Shown: positions 55,701 to 64,000 of the stretch, in pieces
Numbering within the stretch: the stretch's first letter is position 1
Layout: the number at the start of each line of letters is the position of its first letter
DNA from: Atrichornis clamosus
Lineage: Eukaryota > Chordata > Aves > Passeriformes > Menuridae
Direction: 5' to 3'
Assembly (NCBI GenBank): GCA_013400975.1
Contig: WBMZ01009037.1
Location: 62,001-126,000, forward strand
Length of the DNA: 64,000 nt
Translations under genes and position numbers: made by a program
Notes under the pieces: model-generated
The model's database searches: none
Told to the model about the DNA's origin: nothing
What the model saw: the letters and a program-made list of their open reading frames with translations, nothing else

Positions 55701-57439
55701 TCTTTCAGTTCCCTCCATCTGTATCCACTGTCTTTTAACAGAGCATAGTTTGTCATTAGCTCTCTGGTTGCTTAATGCCTAGGCACTGAAGGTCTTGTAT
55801 GGTTAAGTCTGCAATTACTAACACAAAAAACCTCCTCTGGACTTGGAGGGGATTGAAGTAGTTGACAGACAGAGGTGACAGAATGCCCCCAGCCCAAGCA
55901 GCAGGACCGTGTGTGTTCAAGATGTACCTTTGGGTCTCTGCTGACCACAGAACAAGGTATGACCCTACATTCTATGGATCAGTCAGTGAGAAACCCCTTT
56001 TACTGTAGCCAAAGGATCTTCAAAAATCAAGATTCACCATCAGAAGGGGAAAGGGTCCACTTCCTGTTGTCTGAGACAACTGATGCCCCTTCATGCACAA
56101 AAATCTTCACGCTCAAGAATCCTGCAAGGTAAGGTCCCACAACACAGCTCTGAATTACCTCATTAACAGTGTAAGAACAAAGCCAGGAAGGAACTCTGCA
56201 AGGTTCCTGTACTAAACATGCTCAGGTGAATAATTTTAATGGGTGTGTCCTGAAAAGAGCACCAACTTCTGCCACTTACCTCCTAACATCTAATCACAGT
56301 TAACAGGAACTTTAACCTATCCAGGTGTGGAAAGCCTTCCAGTAAGATCTCCACACCAAGCTAGGAAAGCAGAGAATATAACTTTCTCTCCTTTATTGGC
56401 AAAGTAGTCTGGTGTTTAGCCTGTAACTAAGAATAAAACATCTCCTAAGGTCTCCCTGGGATACCCTTTGTAAATAGTGCTGTCAGAATCATCCCATGCA
56501 TATTTCAGGAACTACATGATACTCACTGAACCACAGAAGTTACCTTGCAATATAAGAACACTTGCATGACCTTCCCTTTTAAAAGGAATTACAAAAATTA
56601 AACTGCTTGCTTGTCGAAGTGTTTTAGTCTACTATCCAAAGCATTTTAATGGAGATAGAAAAGAGCTTTAAATTGCTCCAGCATAATCTCAGACCATTTG
56701 TTATGAAATAAAACTTGCAGGCCCCGCAAGGCAGACAGATTTGATACTCTGTCCCCTGGACACTTACACTGAGCAGTTCTATTTTATGGTTAATATCTAC
56801 TCCATAATGGTAAGTGATTAAGGAATAAACTTCAGGATTTTTTAAAAATCTGTTCCCCTTCAAGTATATAGACTCATATAATCATGCTGAAATTTAGAGA
56901 TTTAAGACCCAACTTGACTTGTTTAATAAACAAGACTACAACCACAGCATTCCAGTCTAATTCCAGAAAAAACCTTGAATTTTGGTAATCAAATAAAAAA
57001 TAATCTTATTTTTCCAAACACTGTAAAAACTAGACACTATTAACAGACAAAGAATTTAATCCAGGAGAGAGAAGGACCTAAGGGACTTTTTCTAGGCCAG
57101 AGGCATACAGACTCTTATTGTTGGCACATTTTTTGGCTGGTGGTACAGAAGCAAATGCCCACTCCATTTTCTCTACCCATCAGTAAAGAAATAGGAAGCA
57201 CTCTATCAGAAACAGTTCTGGGAATGAACTACACCTAGTCAGCAGCCCTACTGAGAAAAGAATTGCAGCAAGGTGGTATTAGTGAAATCTCACCACTTTA
57301 CTATTACTACGCTATTTCTAACCTTTTAAAAGGGCAGGTGAAGTCTACACTTTCATGTAGTCTGCGGCAAACATTAAAGAAGAATGCCAGAGTAAGGTAG
57401 ATAAAATTCACATACTGAAAATAAGTCACTAGGACAACC
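52713..57439. other. Intergenic sequence downstream of LDHB
   Basis: 4.7 kb with an AT-rich low-complexity patch; no gene or repeat family recognised. Confidence 0.6.
55109..55168. repeat. AT-rich low-complexity patch
   Basis: About 60 bp built from tatatatta-like units, ending in two copies of ggatatattt-like sequence. Confidence 0.85.
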
Positions 57440-57624
57440 AAACATGCCTGAAAATTGCTTTATTTGTTCGTAAGGTTTGTGCGTTACAGCAAGCGTAAGT
57501 TTAGCTACCATGGACAAAGGTCTGGAAGAGCATTTAATGTCAACCATAGAGATGTGTAGTGAGTAGAGCCCGTATCTGCACACAACATGCTGTCTTCCTA
57601 CGGCTGGAATCTAACATTCATGAG
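57440..57624 (-). other. LDHB: LDHB 3' UTR
   Basis: About 185 nt from the stop to the expected cleavage site just past the AATAAA. The length is close to the short 3' UTR known for vertebrate LDHB. The left end is an estimate from the hexamer position. Confidence 0.7.
57459..57464 (-). terminator. LDHB: LDHB poly(A) signal AATAAA
   Basis: Perfect AATAAA on the gene strand about 165 nt after the stop. A GT-rich stretch (tgtttggttgtcc on the gene strand) follows within about 30 nt, fitting a downstream cleavage element. Confidence 0.75.
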
Positions 57625-63939
<6,315 letters not shown>

Positions 63940-64000
63940 CTGAAAACAACAAAATTTGGAGTCAATGAAGCAGTTCACATGCATTTTAAAGTTCACCCAG
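63940..64000 (-). other. Start of LDHB intron 2 (continues outside window)
   Basis: The acceptor tract ttgttgttttcag lies directly right of exon 3; exons 1 and 2 are not in the window. Confidence 0.85.

Overview
This is a 64 kb piece of a bird nuclear genome. It carries one complete and one partial protein-coding gene, both on the minus strand, spread over many short exons with GT-AG introns. The bird assignment rests on CR1 LINE 3' ends of the avian type (at least eight copies), a solo LTR of a family common in bird genomes, and a lactate dehydrogenase whose exons read like the avian B (heart) isoform.

Layout from left to right on the plus strand: 1-3255 is sequence downstream of GYS2 with one CR1 fragment and no recognised gene. 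From 3256 to 46595 lies GYS2, liver glycogen synthase, complete in 16 coding exons (2115 nt, 704 residues plus TGA). Every exon was placed by reading frame, splice dinucleotides and codon phase, and the phases join without conflict. Its introns hold CR1 copies, a sense-oriented solo LTR in the last intron, short tandem repeats and a 36-bp perfect palindrome. From 46596 to about 57440 is an intergenic stretch with the presumed GYS2 promoter side and two CR1 copies. From about 57440 to the right edge is LDHB, L-lactate dehydrogenase B. Six exons (exons 3-8 of the usual gene) are visible; the first about 42 codons, the 5' UTR and the promoter lie beyond position 64000.

The GYS2-LDHB order and shared orientation match the arrangement known at human 12p12.1. 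The genes are metabolic neighbours rather than an operon: GYS2 makes glycogen in liver, LDHB interconverts lactate and pyruvate. In some birds LDHB also serves as the lens protein epsilon-crystallin.

I do not see an undescribed system here. The observations most worth checking are the LTR sitting in sense orientation in the last GYS2 intron, the LDHB stop codon (TAA, with no peroxisomal readthrough tail), the long AT palindrome, and small protein differences from familiar orthologues. Protein comparisons were made from recalled family sequences, not from a database search.
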